Below are positions 1 through 7,944 of a DNA stretch of 27,217 nt, piece by piece. The stretch lies in IMG/VR virus record IMGVR_UViG_3300047550_002074, positions 1 to 27,217 of that record; one strand, given 5' to 3'. The DNA is from a virus. Both the position numbers and the translations under genes were made by a program. Within the stretch, counting starts at the first letter, position 1. Every line of letters starts with the position of its first letter. The notes under the pieces were generated by a model. It was given only the letters and a program-made list of their open reading frames with translations, made no database searches and was not told the DNA's origin.

Positions 1-178
1 CACCAGAACCAACGGACTGATAATTAACCCTACTCCCAGAAGTTCGTGCATAATCTTGGAACCAACGTTGATAAAGAGGTGCAGGGAAGGTGGCACCTGT
101 ACCATTTAGAGCAGGTCCAGCAATAGCAGCAACAGGAGCAGCAAGCAGACCAATAGCAAAAATGTATTTGAGTTTCAT
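1..178 (-). CDS. pstS: PstS phosphate-binding protein, N-terminal part (runs off left edge)
   Basis: This is the first 59 codons of a periplasmic phosphate-binding protein of the high-affinity Pst ABC transporter. The start ATG is at 178. Residues 1-20 form a signal peptide (MKLK, then a hydrophobic run ending AAIAG), so the protein is exported. The mature N-terminus has the family's GATFPAPLY motif followed by WFQDY and YQSVGSG, which form part of the phosphate-binding loop. The rest lies beyond position 1. Phage pstS genes are well known in marine cyanomyoviruses, where they are induced by host phosphate starvation. The Pho box and -10 just upstream (202-246) fit that regulation. No clear Shine-Dalgarno is visible. 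The identification is firm despite the truncation. Confidence 0.92.
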   Translation of the reverse strand, partial: MKLKYIFAIGLLAAPVAAIAGPALNGTGATFPAPLYQRWFQDYARTSGSRVNYQSVGSG

Positions 179-201
179 AAAAAGTGAATAACTACAAAGA
201 A

Positions 202-246
202 ATTCTAAAAGAGATAAAAGTAAAAATCAACTAAGAGAAGGTTAAG
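202..246 (-). promoter_or_regulatory. Pho box and -10 element of pstS
   Basis: Read on the minus strand there are three 8-bp units spaced by 3 bp: CTTAACCT (239-246), CTTAGTTG (228-235) and TTTACTTT (217-224). The first is the cyanobacterial Pho-box consensus. A -10 element, TAGAAT (202-207), begins 9 bp after the third unit, about the spacing used by PhoB-activated promoters without a -35. This is consistent with control by the host PhoB response regulator. Confidence 0.75.
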
Positions 247-253
247 GTTTTAA

Positions 254-529
254 TTACCTGATATTAACAGGTTGTCCTTCACCTTCAGGAAGTTTGACCT
301 TGAACTCTTGAAGTTGATTTACTTCACCTTCAGGAAGCCCAATTTGTCCTGGAAGTTGTTTATCGTAAGTAGAAGTAATATCAATTACTTGATCCATAAT
401 GAACTTCTGTTTTCTATAACTTCTATTATTAGTATCAAATTCATACATCATAATTGCATCTCTTTCTTCACCACAATGAGCAATTACTCTCCCAGTAGAC
501 CTTTCTGTTACAACCCAATAATCATACAT
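254..529 (-). CDS. Hypothetical protein, 91 aa, between porin and pstS
   Basis: I do not recognise this family. The 91-residue protein starts at ATG 529, with GGAG about 7 nt upstream. It is predicted soluble, with no signal peptide or membrane segment. The N-terminal half (DYWVV, GRVIAHCGEERDAIMMYEF) looks like a small alpha/beta domain. The C-terminal half is hydrophilic and contains the repeated tetrapeptide LPEG twice. It follows the porin terminator (546-572) and ends 7 bp before the pstS Pho box, so it probably needs read-through or its own promoter. Sitting between two nutrient-uptake genes does not by itself show that it takes part in uptake. Confidence 0.75.
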   Translation of the reverse strand: MYDYWVVTERSTGRVIAHCGEERDAIMMYEFDTNNRSYRKQKFIMDQVIDITSTYDKQLPGQIGLPEGEVNQLQEFKVKLPEGEGQPVNIR

Positions 530-545
530 TTAATTTCTCCACATT

Positions 546-572
546 AAAAAGGAGGGGTTTTATCCCCTCCAA
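546..572 (-). terminator. Intrinsic terminator after the porin gene
   Basis: A perfect 7-bp stem, GGAGGGG (551-557) with CCCCTCC (564-570), has a 6-nt loop. On the minus strand it is followed by a run of five T (complement of 546-550). It lies 22 bp downstream of the porin stop codon. Confidence 0.88.
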
Positions 573-593
573 GTTTACCACACTTTCAGATTA

Positions 594-2066
594 TCAGAAA
601 GTAAACTTAGTCTGGATAACACCACCCCACTTGGAGGCATCACCGATCAGGCGCTGATTATCACTTGCATAGAAGATTGCAGGAGTGATGCTGATATTGT
701 CCGAAACTTGATACTTGTAGAAGATTTCAAGCATCGTTGCAGACTCCAGATCTTGACCCGTAGGTGCCTGACCCACAGCAATACCAGCAGAATTACCTTT
801 AGCAAACACATCTGCCCACTGGAGACCAGCGAACCAGGATTGACTATCGGTAGCAGCACTCTCAGTACCACTTACGGTGTTCCAACCATAGGCAGCAGAG
901 ACCGAAGGAACCCAACCAGATTGCTTGGGTTGCCAGTATGCGTTGATAGCATAACCGTTGGAGGTTTGACCAGGAACCAGAGTACCAGAAGCACCGTTCA
1001 GACCGTTGTAGGTGCGAACACGGGTGCCTTCAGTACCATAACGATAACCGAATGCAATACCGTAGTTAGTACCACGATAACCGATTTGTGCCAGAGTGTT
1101 CAGAGCACCAGTCTCATCAAACTCACCTTTGGAGGAATCGGAACCAGACTGTGCCACATAGTTTACACCAGCAACGAGACCAGTCTTACCTTGACTCCAG
1201 AGAGCACCGAAACCAGCACCAGTTGCCTTGTTATAAACACCAGGAGCACCAGCAACAGCAAAGAAGTCCAGAACCTCAGACTTGTATGCAGAAGGAATCC
1301 ATGCCATTTCGGTGTTACGAACCTTAGCACCAGCAGTCAGGGTTGCACGGTTATTGAATGCAGGGAACTGATAGTACAGACGGTCAAGGACTACATTATC
1401 ACCATTAGCACTGGAGAAGTTGTCTGCCTTGTCCAGTTTGAACAGGGAAGAAGAAGAACCGAAAGGATCAGCACTGAAGTTAGAGGAACGAAGACGGGTA
1501 CGAAGCAGATCCGAACCAGTAAACGAAGTATCGAAGTTCAGACGAACATCGTAGTTGAAAGCAGTACGAGTGCTTACATCATCCTTGGTATCATAACCAG
1601 GAACACCACCCAGAACGAAAGTCGTTTCACCACGCAGTTTGGTAGTGGTGGAGAATTGAGTTGCTTCCAGTTGACCGATGCGTGCCTCAGCAGCATCAAC
1701 ACGACCACGAAGAACAGCAAGTTCCTGAGCAAATTCTGCTTGGAGACGCTTCAGTTCATCGGTAACTTCTGTTACACGATCAAGACAGGCATTCAGTAGT
1801 GCTGCTGCTTCATAGCGGGTCATTGCCTTGCCACCACCATAGGTTCCATTAGGATAACCAGCAACGCAACCATAACGCTCTACGAGATTGCTGAGTGCTT
1901 GATATGCCCAGTCAGTGGGCTTTACATCAGAGAACTGAGAGACACTTGTGACCTGTTCAGAAGAATACTGGTTGACTGCTGCAATATTAAGATCTGCCGC
2001 ATTCGCAGCAACAGGAGCAACCATTCCCAGAGCAACAGGTGCAAGCATCAGTTGTTTGAGTTTCAT
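594..2066 (-). CDS. Outer-membrane porin with SLH domain (picocyanobacterial Som/OprB-like type)
   Basis: This 490-residue protein should form a beta-barrel pore in the host outer membrane. Residues 1-23 are a signal peptide ending ANA. Residues 42-97 are an SLH domain (FSDVKPTDWAYQAL, then the GYPNGTYGGGKAMTRYEAA signature) that binds peptidoglycan-linked polymer. Residues 98-137 are a coiled coil (LKRLQAEFAQELAVLRGRV). The rest alternates aromatic and polar residues as barrel strands do and ends QTKFTF, with the terminal Phe used for outer-membrane assembly. This architecture is that of major porins of Synechococcus and Prochlorococcus, so host origin is likely. The GC- and C-rich codon choice differs from the AT-rich neighbours. 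It has its own promoter and terminator, and the nearby pstS suggests a role in uptake of phosphate or other anions during infection. Confidence 0.9.
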   Translation of the reverse strand: MKLKQLMLAPVALGMVAPVAANAADLNIAAVNQYSSEQVTSVSQFSDVKPTDWAYQALSNLVERYGCVAGYPNGTYGGGKAMTRYEAAALLNACLDRVTEVTDELKRLQAEFAQELAVLRGRVDAAEARIGQLEATQFSTTTKLRGETTFVLGGVPGYDTKDDVSTRTAFNYDVRLNFDTSFTGSDLLRTRLRSSNFSADPFGSSSSLFKLDKADNFSSANGDNVVLDRLYYQFPAFNNRATLTAGAKVRNTEMAWIPSAYKSEVLDFFAVAGAPGVYNKATGAGFGALWSQGKTGLVAGVNYVAQSGSDSSKGEFDETGALNTLAQIGYRGTNYGIAFGYRYGTEGTRVRTYNGLNGASGTLVPGQTSNGYAINAYWQPKQSGWVPSVSAAYGWNTVSGTESAATDSQSWFAGLQWADVFAKGNSAGIAVGQAPTGQDLESATMLEIFYKYQVSDNISITPAIFYASDNQRLIGDASKWGGVIQTKFTF

Positions 2067-2084
2067 AAGTTTGTTTTATTTTGT

Positions 2085-2163
2085 ACTATAGGACAAATGT
2101 TAAGAATTACAACTGAATTCTTAAGTACTTATTTAGTATAGAGGAGACTTGAAAGGTTGTCAA
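2085..2163 (-). promoter_or_regulatory. Porin promoter (TTGACA-N17-TATACT) with possible second -10
   Basis: On the minus strand TTGACA (2158-2163) is separated by exactly 17 bp from TATACT (2135-2140). The -35 contains the TGA stop codon of the upstream GT25 gene (2160-2162). Closer to the gene there is a second -10-like TATAGT (2085-2090), preceded by CTTAAC (2099-2104) and CTTAAG (2120-2125). These resemble Pho-box half units but their spacing is irregular, so Pho control of the porin is only possible. Confidence 0.75.
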
Positions 2164-2966
2164 GAGGTTTGTTGATTTGATGGTTCAGTTATTCTACCAA
2201 GGTAAGGATCATAGTCCATATACTCTTTAATATCAATCTGAGCACCATTTTGCTGCCAAAACTCACTCAACGCATTGAAATTTGCCTTATGATAAATGTC
2301 AACGTGTTCTGGATGGATAGACGATCCAAGTTCAATCCTATACAAAAGAAGAGGGATTGAATAAGTATTGCCAGAATTATAAATTAAATCATCTGCAACT
2401 GGACGAGGTTTGACACCATTATCAAGTTTATACTTATCACCACGAACGTGAAATTTTAAAAGTTTTTCTGCGTGATGTCTATTAATTAAATAACAAGCAG
2501 TTGAAAAATCATTAACAAATCTCTTATGCAATTTAACGTGAATATCTCCAGTACAAATAATTGCAATTTGAACTACGTCCCAATCATATGGAATATGTGC
2601 ATAAAAATCTGACCAGGTAAAGTTCCAATACTTTACAAGATCAAGATTGCAATCATCTTCCATAATAATCACATATGGACTATTAGAAGTTTCATACCAA
2701 TGTTTAATTGCCTTTAAGTGAGAAGTAATACAACCAACTTCTCCGGAAGTCATCATTTCGGGATAACGACCAACAATAATATCACTCAAGTCATCTTCAC
2801 GACCATCATATGCAGATATGCGAGTATAATTTTCAATTTCCCAATATTTAAATTGGTCTTCCATATATTTTCGTCTCTCTGGTTGACCATCAAGATTCAA
2901 ATAATATATTGGACCAATATTTTTAAGTTTATATGTAGATTTATTTTTGTCTATTAATTCGTTCAT
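2160..2966 (-). CDS. Glycosyltransferase family 25 (LPS-type)
   Basis: This 268-residue cytoplasmic glycosyltransferase belongs to the LPS-biosynthesis GT25 family, which uses nucleotide-sugar donors (often UDP-galactose). The N-terminus has the family opening YYLNLDGQPERRKYMEDQF. It continues with the RISAYDGRE segment, EVGCITSHLKAI, and the acidic motif VIIMEDDC that binds metal and donor. The last third (PEHVDIYHKANFN) is less typical. It is the last gene of the glycan operon: its ATG overlaps the preceding dehydrogenase stop as ATGA, and its own stop lies inside the -35 of the porin promoter. Donor and acceptor cannot be read from the sequence. Confidence 0.85.
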   Translation of the reverse strand: MNELIDKNKSTYKLKNIGPIYYLNLDGQPERRKYMEDQFKYWEIENYTRISAYDGREDDLSDIIVGRYPEMMTSGEVGCITSHLKAIKHWYETSNSPYVIIMEDDCNLDLVKYWNFTWSDFYAHIPYDWDVVQIAIICTGDIHVKLHKRFVNDFSTACYLINRHHAEKLLKFHVRGDKYKLDNGVKPRPVADDLIYNSGNTYSIPLLLYRIELGSSIHPEHVDIYHKANFNALSEFWQQNGAQIDIKEYMDYDPYLGRITEPSNQQTS

Positions 2967-4105
2967 AATTCAATCCAATAAACTTCTTCATTAGGAATTC
3001 CATTAACAATTACTAAATCTTCATATTTTTTTTCTAAGTAGTCTCTTACTTGCTCAAGAATAGCAAGATTATCTAAGATATAAACTTTATACCCTTCATT
3101 AAGAAAATCTAAACAAAGGCGATATTGTTGACTTTCTGCGAGAATGTCTGTCCCTTCCTTATAAGAAATGTAATGAAAAGCAAAAGGAAGTTTTCTATCA
3201 TTCTTTTTAATGAAATAATCTTTCAAAAACTTAGCGTGTTCATTATTAAAATCATCTGTTGTTTTTCCAAGATTATATTCTAATCCAAGTTTTTTTGCAT
3301 AAGCAGCAAAAGAACGATTGTCTCTTGGTAAGCACGGACCACCAAACCCATATCCATAATTAAGATATTTTCTACCAACTCTACTATCATCACCAATTGC
3401 TCCAAGAACAGTGGAGATTTCATCCTCTAGACCTGCCAAAGTCATAACTTCACCGACCATATTAGCATAACTAATTTTAGTTGTGAGGAAACAGTTCACT
3501 GCCAACTTCACAAGTTCAGCAGCAGTGGTAGACATAATATTAATACTCGGTGGAGTTTCTTGAATTTTATTATAAAGTTCACAAAGTTGATAATAAACTT
3601 CATTTCTCTTTCCACCTATCAAGACCATATCAGCACGTCTCAAATCTCGGATGATGGATCCCTGTGCGATAAACTCTGGATTATAAAACACATCAACTCC
3701 ATAAGGTTCTAATTGTTTTTGGAATAACTCACAGTCTCCAGGATTGGTAGTACATCCAACAACAAAGGTTTTACCTTTAACATTTGGTGCTGATTGTACA
3801 TCATTTACAACTTTCCAAACAGCACTTACATCATAATCTCCAGATGGTAGAGATGGAGTGGCAACTAAAGTATAAATTAGATCACACTCATCAATTACAT
3901 CTAGATTACTTATAGTTGCTTTTAGTTTTGTACTCTTAGAAAGAAGTTCTTGAACCTCAGGTTCATTAGTAGAAATCTTTTTATTTTTGAGATCTTGAAT
4001 ATAGTCTTCTCTAATATCAGATACAACTACATCATAACCCGCTTGTTCGCAAAGGAGAGCAAAACAAATTCCAAGTCTCCCAGCTCCGATTACTCCAATT
4101 TTCAT
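2963..4105 (-). CDS. UDP-glucose/GDP-mannose-type 6-dehydrogenase
   Basis: This 380-residue enzyme oxidises C6 of a nucleotide sugar to a uronic acid with two NAD+, as UDP-glucose dehydrogenase does. The N-terminal Rossmann motif is GAGRLG (residues 7-12). The central region has NPEFIAQGS (142-150). Catalytic K200 is in AELVKLAVN. The catalytic cysteine C258 sits in GFGGPCLPRDN. The C-terminal third is a second, degenerate Rossmann fold. Length is a little below the usual 390-430. The ATG overlaps the stop of the NAD-synthase-like gene (ATGA), and GT25 follows with another ATGA. The product may be UDP-glucuronate or a related uronate; the sequence does not settle whether the base is UDP or GDP. 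Confidence 0.9.
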   Translation of the reverse strand: MKIGVIGAGRLGICFALLCEQAGYDVVVSDIREDYIQDLKNKKISTNEPEVQELLSKSTKLKATISNLDVIDECDLIYTLVATPSLPSGDYDVSAVWKVVNDVQSAPNVKGKTFVVGCTTNPGDCELFQKQLEPYGVDVFYNPEFIAQGSIIRDLRRADMVLIGGKRNEVYYQLCELYNKIQETPPSINIMSTTAAELVKLAVNCFLTTKISYANMVGEVMTLAGLEDEISTVLGAIGDDSRVGRKYLNYGYGFGGPCLPRDNRSFAAYAKKLGLEYNLGKTTDDFNNEHAKFLKDYFIKKNDRKLPFAFHYISYKEGTDILAESQQYRLCLDFLNEGYKVYILDNLAILEQVRDYLEKKYEDLVIVNGIPNEEVYWIEL

Positions 4106-4929
4106 AGTTTAAATGTAGGAATAGATATCATTTTATGTTTGTTTTGTGTGTTGAATTTTTTGTATTGCTTAATCGCAGACTTCTGTTCTTCTGTTAATTC
4201 TTTGTCCATCCACATAGTCAATGCTTCAGAATCATAAGAAGAATCAATAATTCTCGATTCCATAACCCATTCAAGAAGTTCATAAGAAGCACCAATCTGA
4301 TCTTCATCAGTTCGGCTATCTTCCCATAGTCCATCTGTGGGAGGTGCGTCAATAATACGTTGATCTACCCCAAGATGTTTTCCAAGTTCCCATACTTCAG
4401 TTTTATAGAGATCTGCGATAGGAGCAATATCAACTCCACCATCACCATATTTAGTATAAAATCCTACACCGTAATCTTCAACTTTATTACCAGTACCTAC
4501 AACGATACCACTAACATTACCAGCAACCTGATACAAAGTTACCATACGAATACGTGACTTTGTATTGGCATTTGCTAGATTGTTTAAAGTTAATTTTCCA
4601 CTACCAGTCCAGTAATCAAAAGAACTGATTAGTTGATCATAAACTGAGGTCAGATCAATTCTAATCTTTGTTACATTATCATACTTTTTCTCAAGGTAAT
4701 CCGTATAATCATCGGACAGAGCATCATTCTTAGAAATAGAATGAAGAGGCATAGATAAAACATAAGTAGGTAGTCCAGTCTCTGCACAAAGAGTAGAAAC
4801 TACTGCAGAATCAATACCACCAGAAACACCAACAACTAGAGATTTAATACTTGGATTCTGTAAAATGTAATCCCCAATCCAACCAGTAATTTTATTTTTT
4901 AACTCTTCGTAATTTGTAATTCTATTCAT
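4102..4929 (-). CDS. NAD synthase family protein (ATP-pyrophosphatase amidase, NadE-like)
   Basis: This 275-residue member of the ammonia-dependent NAD+ synthase family has about the length of classical NadE. The ATP-pyrophosphatase P-loop SGGIDS is at residues 36-41. It also has GTGNKVED, the FYTKYGDGGVDIAPIADLYK block and DAPPTDGLW, all hallmarks of the family. These enzymes adenylate a carboxylate and convert it to an amide with ammonia. There is no glutaminase domain. I start at ATG 4929, which overlaps the GT11 stop as ATGA; an in-frame ATG at 4950 would lie inside the upstream gene. The gene sits directly before the uronate-making dehydrogenase. It could replenish NAD+ or act as an amidase on a sugar acid; see findings. 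Confidence 0.85.
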   Translation of the reverse strand: MNRITNYEELKNKITGWIGDYILQNPSIKSLVVGVSGGIDSAVVSTLCAETGLPTYVLSMPLHSISKNDALSDDYTDYLEKKYDNVTKIRIDLTSVYDQLISSFDYWTGSGKLTLNNLANANTKSRIRMVTLYQVAGNVSGIVVGTGNKVEDYGVGFYTKYGDGGVDIAPIADLYKTEVWELGKHLGVDQRIIDAPPTDGLWEDSRTDEDQIGASYELLEWVMESRIIDSSYDSEALTMWMDKELTEEQKSAIKQYKKFNTQNKHKMISIPTFKL

Positions 4930-5783
4930 AACACTTTCCAATCTGAACAATAAAGGTCTTTTGTATCTTTATCAGCATATGCAGGACCAAACCACATTTT
5001 GGGAGCAATGACTTTTTTGTTTGGATTTGAAATCAACCAAGCACCCCACCAACTTAAACTACTATTAGCAATAATAGCATGAGAGCATAAAGACATCAAG
5101 CACAAATCTGAATATGGAGTATATGATCCATCATCATATTTTTCTTGTGGTTCTGAAATTAAGAACCTATCGCTAGAAAAGAATTCTTGTTCTTTAACCC
5201 ACTCAGGAGAATCTGAAAATACAACTACTGGTTGACTATCATCAAACTCAGATAAAGCCTTTTCATAATATTCAAGAGGTTGAACTGGATGTTGATCTCC
5301 GCATTGAGTATAACTCCATTTAAATCCACGAGGGTCAACTAGATTTGGATCACCACGACGAACGTGAAGCATAATTGGTTCTTGTCCTTCTATGGTATCC
5401 ATCATCTCTTTACACGGTCCCAAATGCTCATCGTGAAAGGTAAAGTCTTTACGAATTTCATCAGAAATATGTTTGAAGTATTTTTCCGATTGAAAGAATC
5501 CATGAAGACTTACATTGTCTGGACAGTTTTCAAAAAGTTCTTCATCAAAATGAAAAAACCTTTCTTGTACATACTGATAATGATCAAGATAATTTAGATT
5601 ATCTTCCTGCACAGATTCTAACTTAAAACAGTAATGAAGACTGTAATTTTCAATACCCTTTTTACTATAAGGAGGAATACACCAATCGTATCCGTGATAG
5701 AAAGCAATTCCTCGCAAAGCAGCATACTCGAACATTTGATTTCCGAGTCTACCAAGATTTCCAATTTGATTAAATGCCAACAT
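4926..5783 (-). CDS. GT11 family glycosyltransferase (alpha-1,2-fucosyltransferase type), copy 1
   Basis: This 285-residue member of GT11 normally moves L-fucose from GDP-L-fucose onto galactose. The N-terminal GRLGNQMF (11-18), the donor-binding HVRRGD (140-145) and NSSLSWWGAW (240-249) are all intact, and HPVQPLEYY is also typical. No membrane segment is seen, so it should act in the cytoplasm. It is strikingly similar to the product at 7937-8740: both share FFQSEKYF/YFQSEKYF, EQEFF and DRFLISE blocks. The donor may be GDP-L-galactose rather than GDP-fucose, because the operon has a GDP-mannose 3,5-epimerase but no fucose genes. Confidence 0.87.
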   Translation of the reverse strand: MLAFNQIGNLGRLGNQMFEYAALRGIAFYHGYDWCIPPYSKKGIENYSLHYCFKLESVQEDNLNYLDHYQYVQERFFHFDEELFENCPDNVSLHGFFQSEKYFKHISDEIRKDFTFHDEHLGPCKEMMDTIEGQEPIMLHVRRGDPNLVDPRGFKWSYTQCGDQHPVQPLEYYEKALSEFDDSQPVVVFSDSPEWVKEQEFFSSDRFLISEPQEKYDDGSYTPYSDLCLMSLCSHAIIANSSLSWWGAWLISNPNKKVIAPKMWFGPAYADKDTKDLYCSDWKVL

Positions 5784-5787
5784 AAAT

Positions 5788-6381
5788 TTACTCTTTAATG
5801 GTCAAATCAAAGTACCTATTAAAATTAACTAATCCACTTCCATGATGCCCGTGAGCAATATCTGAAATATCAAAAACTTCATGCCGATCTTTATCAATGC
5901 TTTCCCAAAATACACGCATTTGACTCAAATTAATGTCATCCAAAAATAAAAGACCACCTCTCCAATTTTTTTGGAGATGTTTTACCATCTCTATTTCTTC
6001 CACTCCATTATGAGCAGCATCGATAGTAATTAAGTCAATTTGACTATAATCAATTTTATCAGACATGAAATTACCAATACGAAAATCGATTCCTCTCAAA
6101 TTACCATCAGGAACTGTATCTTGCTTAACAACATCATAACTAATAATTTTATTTTTTTGGTTATGGGACATCATAATTGCAGATCCACCTTCGGAGGTTC
6201 CTATTTCTAAAATAGTAGTATTATCAACTAATGTCGAAAAATATGCATAAAAAGGATAATCACTAATTCCCGGTTTATTGTAATTTCCTTTACAATTCAT
6301 AAATTCAAGAAGATATTCATACTCTTCATAGGCAGATGATAGTAGAAAATTCTTATCGATGATAATTTTTTTCTTAGTCAT
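5788..6381 (-). CDS. SAM-dependent methyltransferase (class I, Methyltransf_24-like)
   Basis: This 197-residue class I methyltransferase has the S-adenosylmethionine loop EIGTSEGGSA at residues 59-68, preceded by a beta strand (TTILEIG). The acidic strand end is SYDVV, and DLITIDAAHN resembles the conserved motif of the Methyltransf_24/cephalosporin-hydroxylase-like group. A second acidic pair, FLDDIN, may bind metal or the acceptor. It starts at ATG 6381, overlapping the upstream GT stop as ATGA, and ends 4 bp before the next gene. In this operon it probably methylates a sugar, but no acceptor can be assigned. The same fold occurs again at 15403-16161. Confidence 0.78.
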   Translation of the reverse strand: MTKKKIIIDKNFLLSSAYEEYEYLLEFMNCKGNYNKPGISDYPFYAYFSTLVDNTTILEIGTSEGGSAIMMSHNQKNKIISYDVVKQDTVPDGNLRGIDFRIGNFMSDKIDYSQIDLITIDAAHNGVEEIEMVKHLQKNWRGGLLFLDDINLSQMRVFWESIDKDRHEVFDISDIAHGHHGSGLVNFNRYFDLTIKE

Positions 6382-7190
6382 AGTAAATACTTTTTAAGAT
6401 AATTTTGATTTGAATAATATTCTAATAATTTTTCTTTATTCATCTTCCGAATCTTTTCCCATTCCTCCATATTACTTTTCATATATGGATTACTGAACCA
6501 AGAATTCTGTCCTCTTGAATGTTCTAGATGATAAACATAATCATTGATACGTCCTACATTATAACCCAATGTAGTGAATCTGTAAAACCTTTCTTTATCT
6601 TCGGGAGCATAAGCTTTGAAATTTTCATTCTCCATACCACCTTCAATATAAACTTTTTTATTGAAGAATTGAACCCATCCAAAATCTGAAGTATGAAGTT
6701 TTGAATGCTTCTCAAGATAATCAAAGTCTCCTGTTTGTAGAAAATGAGAGACTATTTCATCAGTTGCTTGTACTTGTTGCTGATACATCCCTTGACCATA
6801 AGGATAAATCACATCTTGAGTATGAAGTAAAACTGATTGATATGCTTCGTGATAAGAGTCTAAAGGAAGAAGAACATCACAATCATAATTGACTACAACT
6901 TCAGTTTTTGTTTCCGCAAGCATTTCATTTAAAACTCTTTGTCGATGAAAGAGAGTCTCATCACTTTTTTCAAAGATATGATAGATATGAGTATCAACAT
7001 CAAAGAAATCTTTTAGAACAGGAACAACATCTCTAATAAAGATAGACTCATAATCTACCTCTTTAATAATAATATTGGTATCAAAATTTTCTAAAAGAAA
7101 TGCTGTTGTAGTAATTACATTACGCAGTCTATCTTGCGATTCAATACGAATTGGAATAATAAAAGTTGCTTCTGATAAATCAATTTTCAT
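6378..7190 (-). CDS. Glycosyltransferase, GT2/GT7-like with DCD motif
   Basis: This 270-residue GT-A-fold glycosyltransferase begins with SEATFIIPIRI, typical of GT2-like proteins. A DxD-type metal motif (DCD) lies at residues 103-105. Further on are GGMENENF and APEDKERFYR, resembling the galactosyltransferase C-terminal region of GT7/chondroitin-synthase-like enzymes. I prefer ATG 7190: GGGAGA lies upstream, and the resulting overlap with the previous gene is 11 nt. An in-frame start at 7238 would need a 59-nt overlap. Donor and linkage are unknown. Confidence 0.75.
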   Translation of the reverse strand: MKIDLSEATFIIPIRIESQDRLRNVITTTAFLLENFDTNIIIKEVDYESIFIRDVVPVLKDFFDVDTHIYHIFEKSDETLFHRQRVLNEMLAETKTEVVVNYDCDVLLPLDSYHEAYQSVLLHTQDVIYPYGQGMYQQQVQATDEIVSHFLQTGDFDYLEKHSKLHTSDFGWVQFFNKKVYIEGGMENENFKAYAPEDKERFYRFTTLGYNVGRINDYVYHLEHSRGQNSWFSNPYMKSNMEEWEKIRKMNKEKLLEYYSNQNYLKKYLL

Positions 7191-7944
7191 CTGGATATTT
7201 TCTCCCACCCTTACAAAAGGTTTTATGTTTTGCTTCAATATATTCCAGTTCAGATCTATTAACTAACCACCCACCTTCAGGATGATCTATTTGAGCGTCA
7301 TAGTTAATACCGCTGGAACTTGTTCTTCCAGAATGCTCTCTATTTGCGATTAAGATATCAGAAATTATTTCAGGTGCTCCGTGCTCCATCCGCATTCTAT
7401 GATACAACTCGGTATCAATTAGGAGTTTTATATTTTCATCCATATACAGTTTACATTCATTTAGCATCGCAACACAAGATGGACTTCCCAATAAATTTCT
7501 ACCTTCAAGCATCATATCAGTCCATCTGGGAACACAATCTCTATGAGTTTCTATTCCATCAGTTGTATGCGTAAATCCGTGAAACATCCACTTACAATTT
7601 GTTTCATCAAAGGTATTCTTTATTTTTTCTAAAGCTTGGTCATCTACAAATACATCATCTTGATAGATGATTTTTAAAATTTTACTTTCAGCATTTTCTA
7701 AAGCACAATTGGTATTTGTTGATTGATATCCTCTACCACTTGGGTTTTGAATATAAGTAATCTCAAAGTCATACTCAGTGTCTCTACAGTAATTCATAAT
7801 TGACTGATCTTGACTATGATCCGATATCACAATATCAAAATCCTGAAAGGTTTGTGTTGATAGAGACTTAAATAATTCGTCAAGATATTTTACACCTTCA
7901 CCTTTGTATTCATAGGTGGGTATACATAAAGAAATTTCAGACAT
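7180..7944 (-). CDS. Glycosyltransferase family 2
   Basis: This 254-residue GT2 enzyme opens with SLCIPTYEY and continues LDELFKSLSTQTFQDFDIVISDHS, the classical donor-binding half. The metal motif is QDD in IIYQDDVF, near residue 95. The C-terminal third (LIDTELYHRM, IANREHSGRTS) is the variable acceptor half. No transmembrane segments are present, so it works on a soluble or inner-leaflet acceptor. Its start overlaps the upstream GT11 gene by 8 nt, and its end overlaps the next transferase by 11 nt. Confidence 0.85.
   Translation of the reverse strand: MSEISLCIPTYEYKGEGVKYLDELFKSLSTQTFQDFDIVISDHSQDQSIMNYCRDTEYDFEITYIQNPSGRGYQSTNTNCALENAESKILKIIYQDDVFVDDQALEKIKNTFDETNCKWMFHGFTHTTDGIETHRDCVPRWTDMMLEGRNLLGSPSCVAMLNECKLYMDENIKLLIDTELYHRMRMEHGAPEIISDILIANREHSGRTSSSGINYDAQIDHPEGGWLVNRSELEYIEAKHKTFCKGGRKYPDEN

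Noticed and set aside
708-1799. A 363-codon open frame on the plus strand opposite the porin
   Set aside because: It is the mirror of a well-supported porin gene whose biased codons keep the opposite strand open. The protein is Thr/Ser-rich low-complexity with no motif and no ribosome site.
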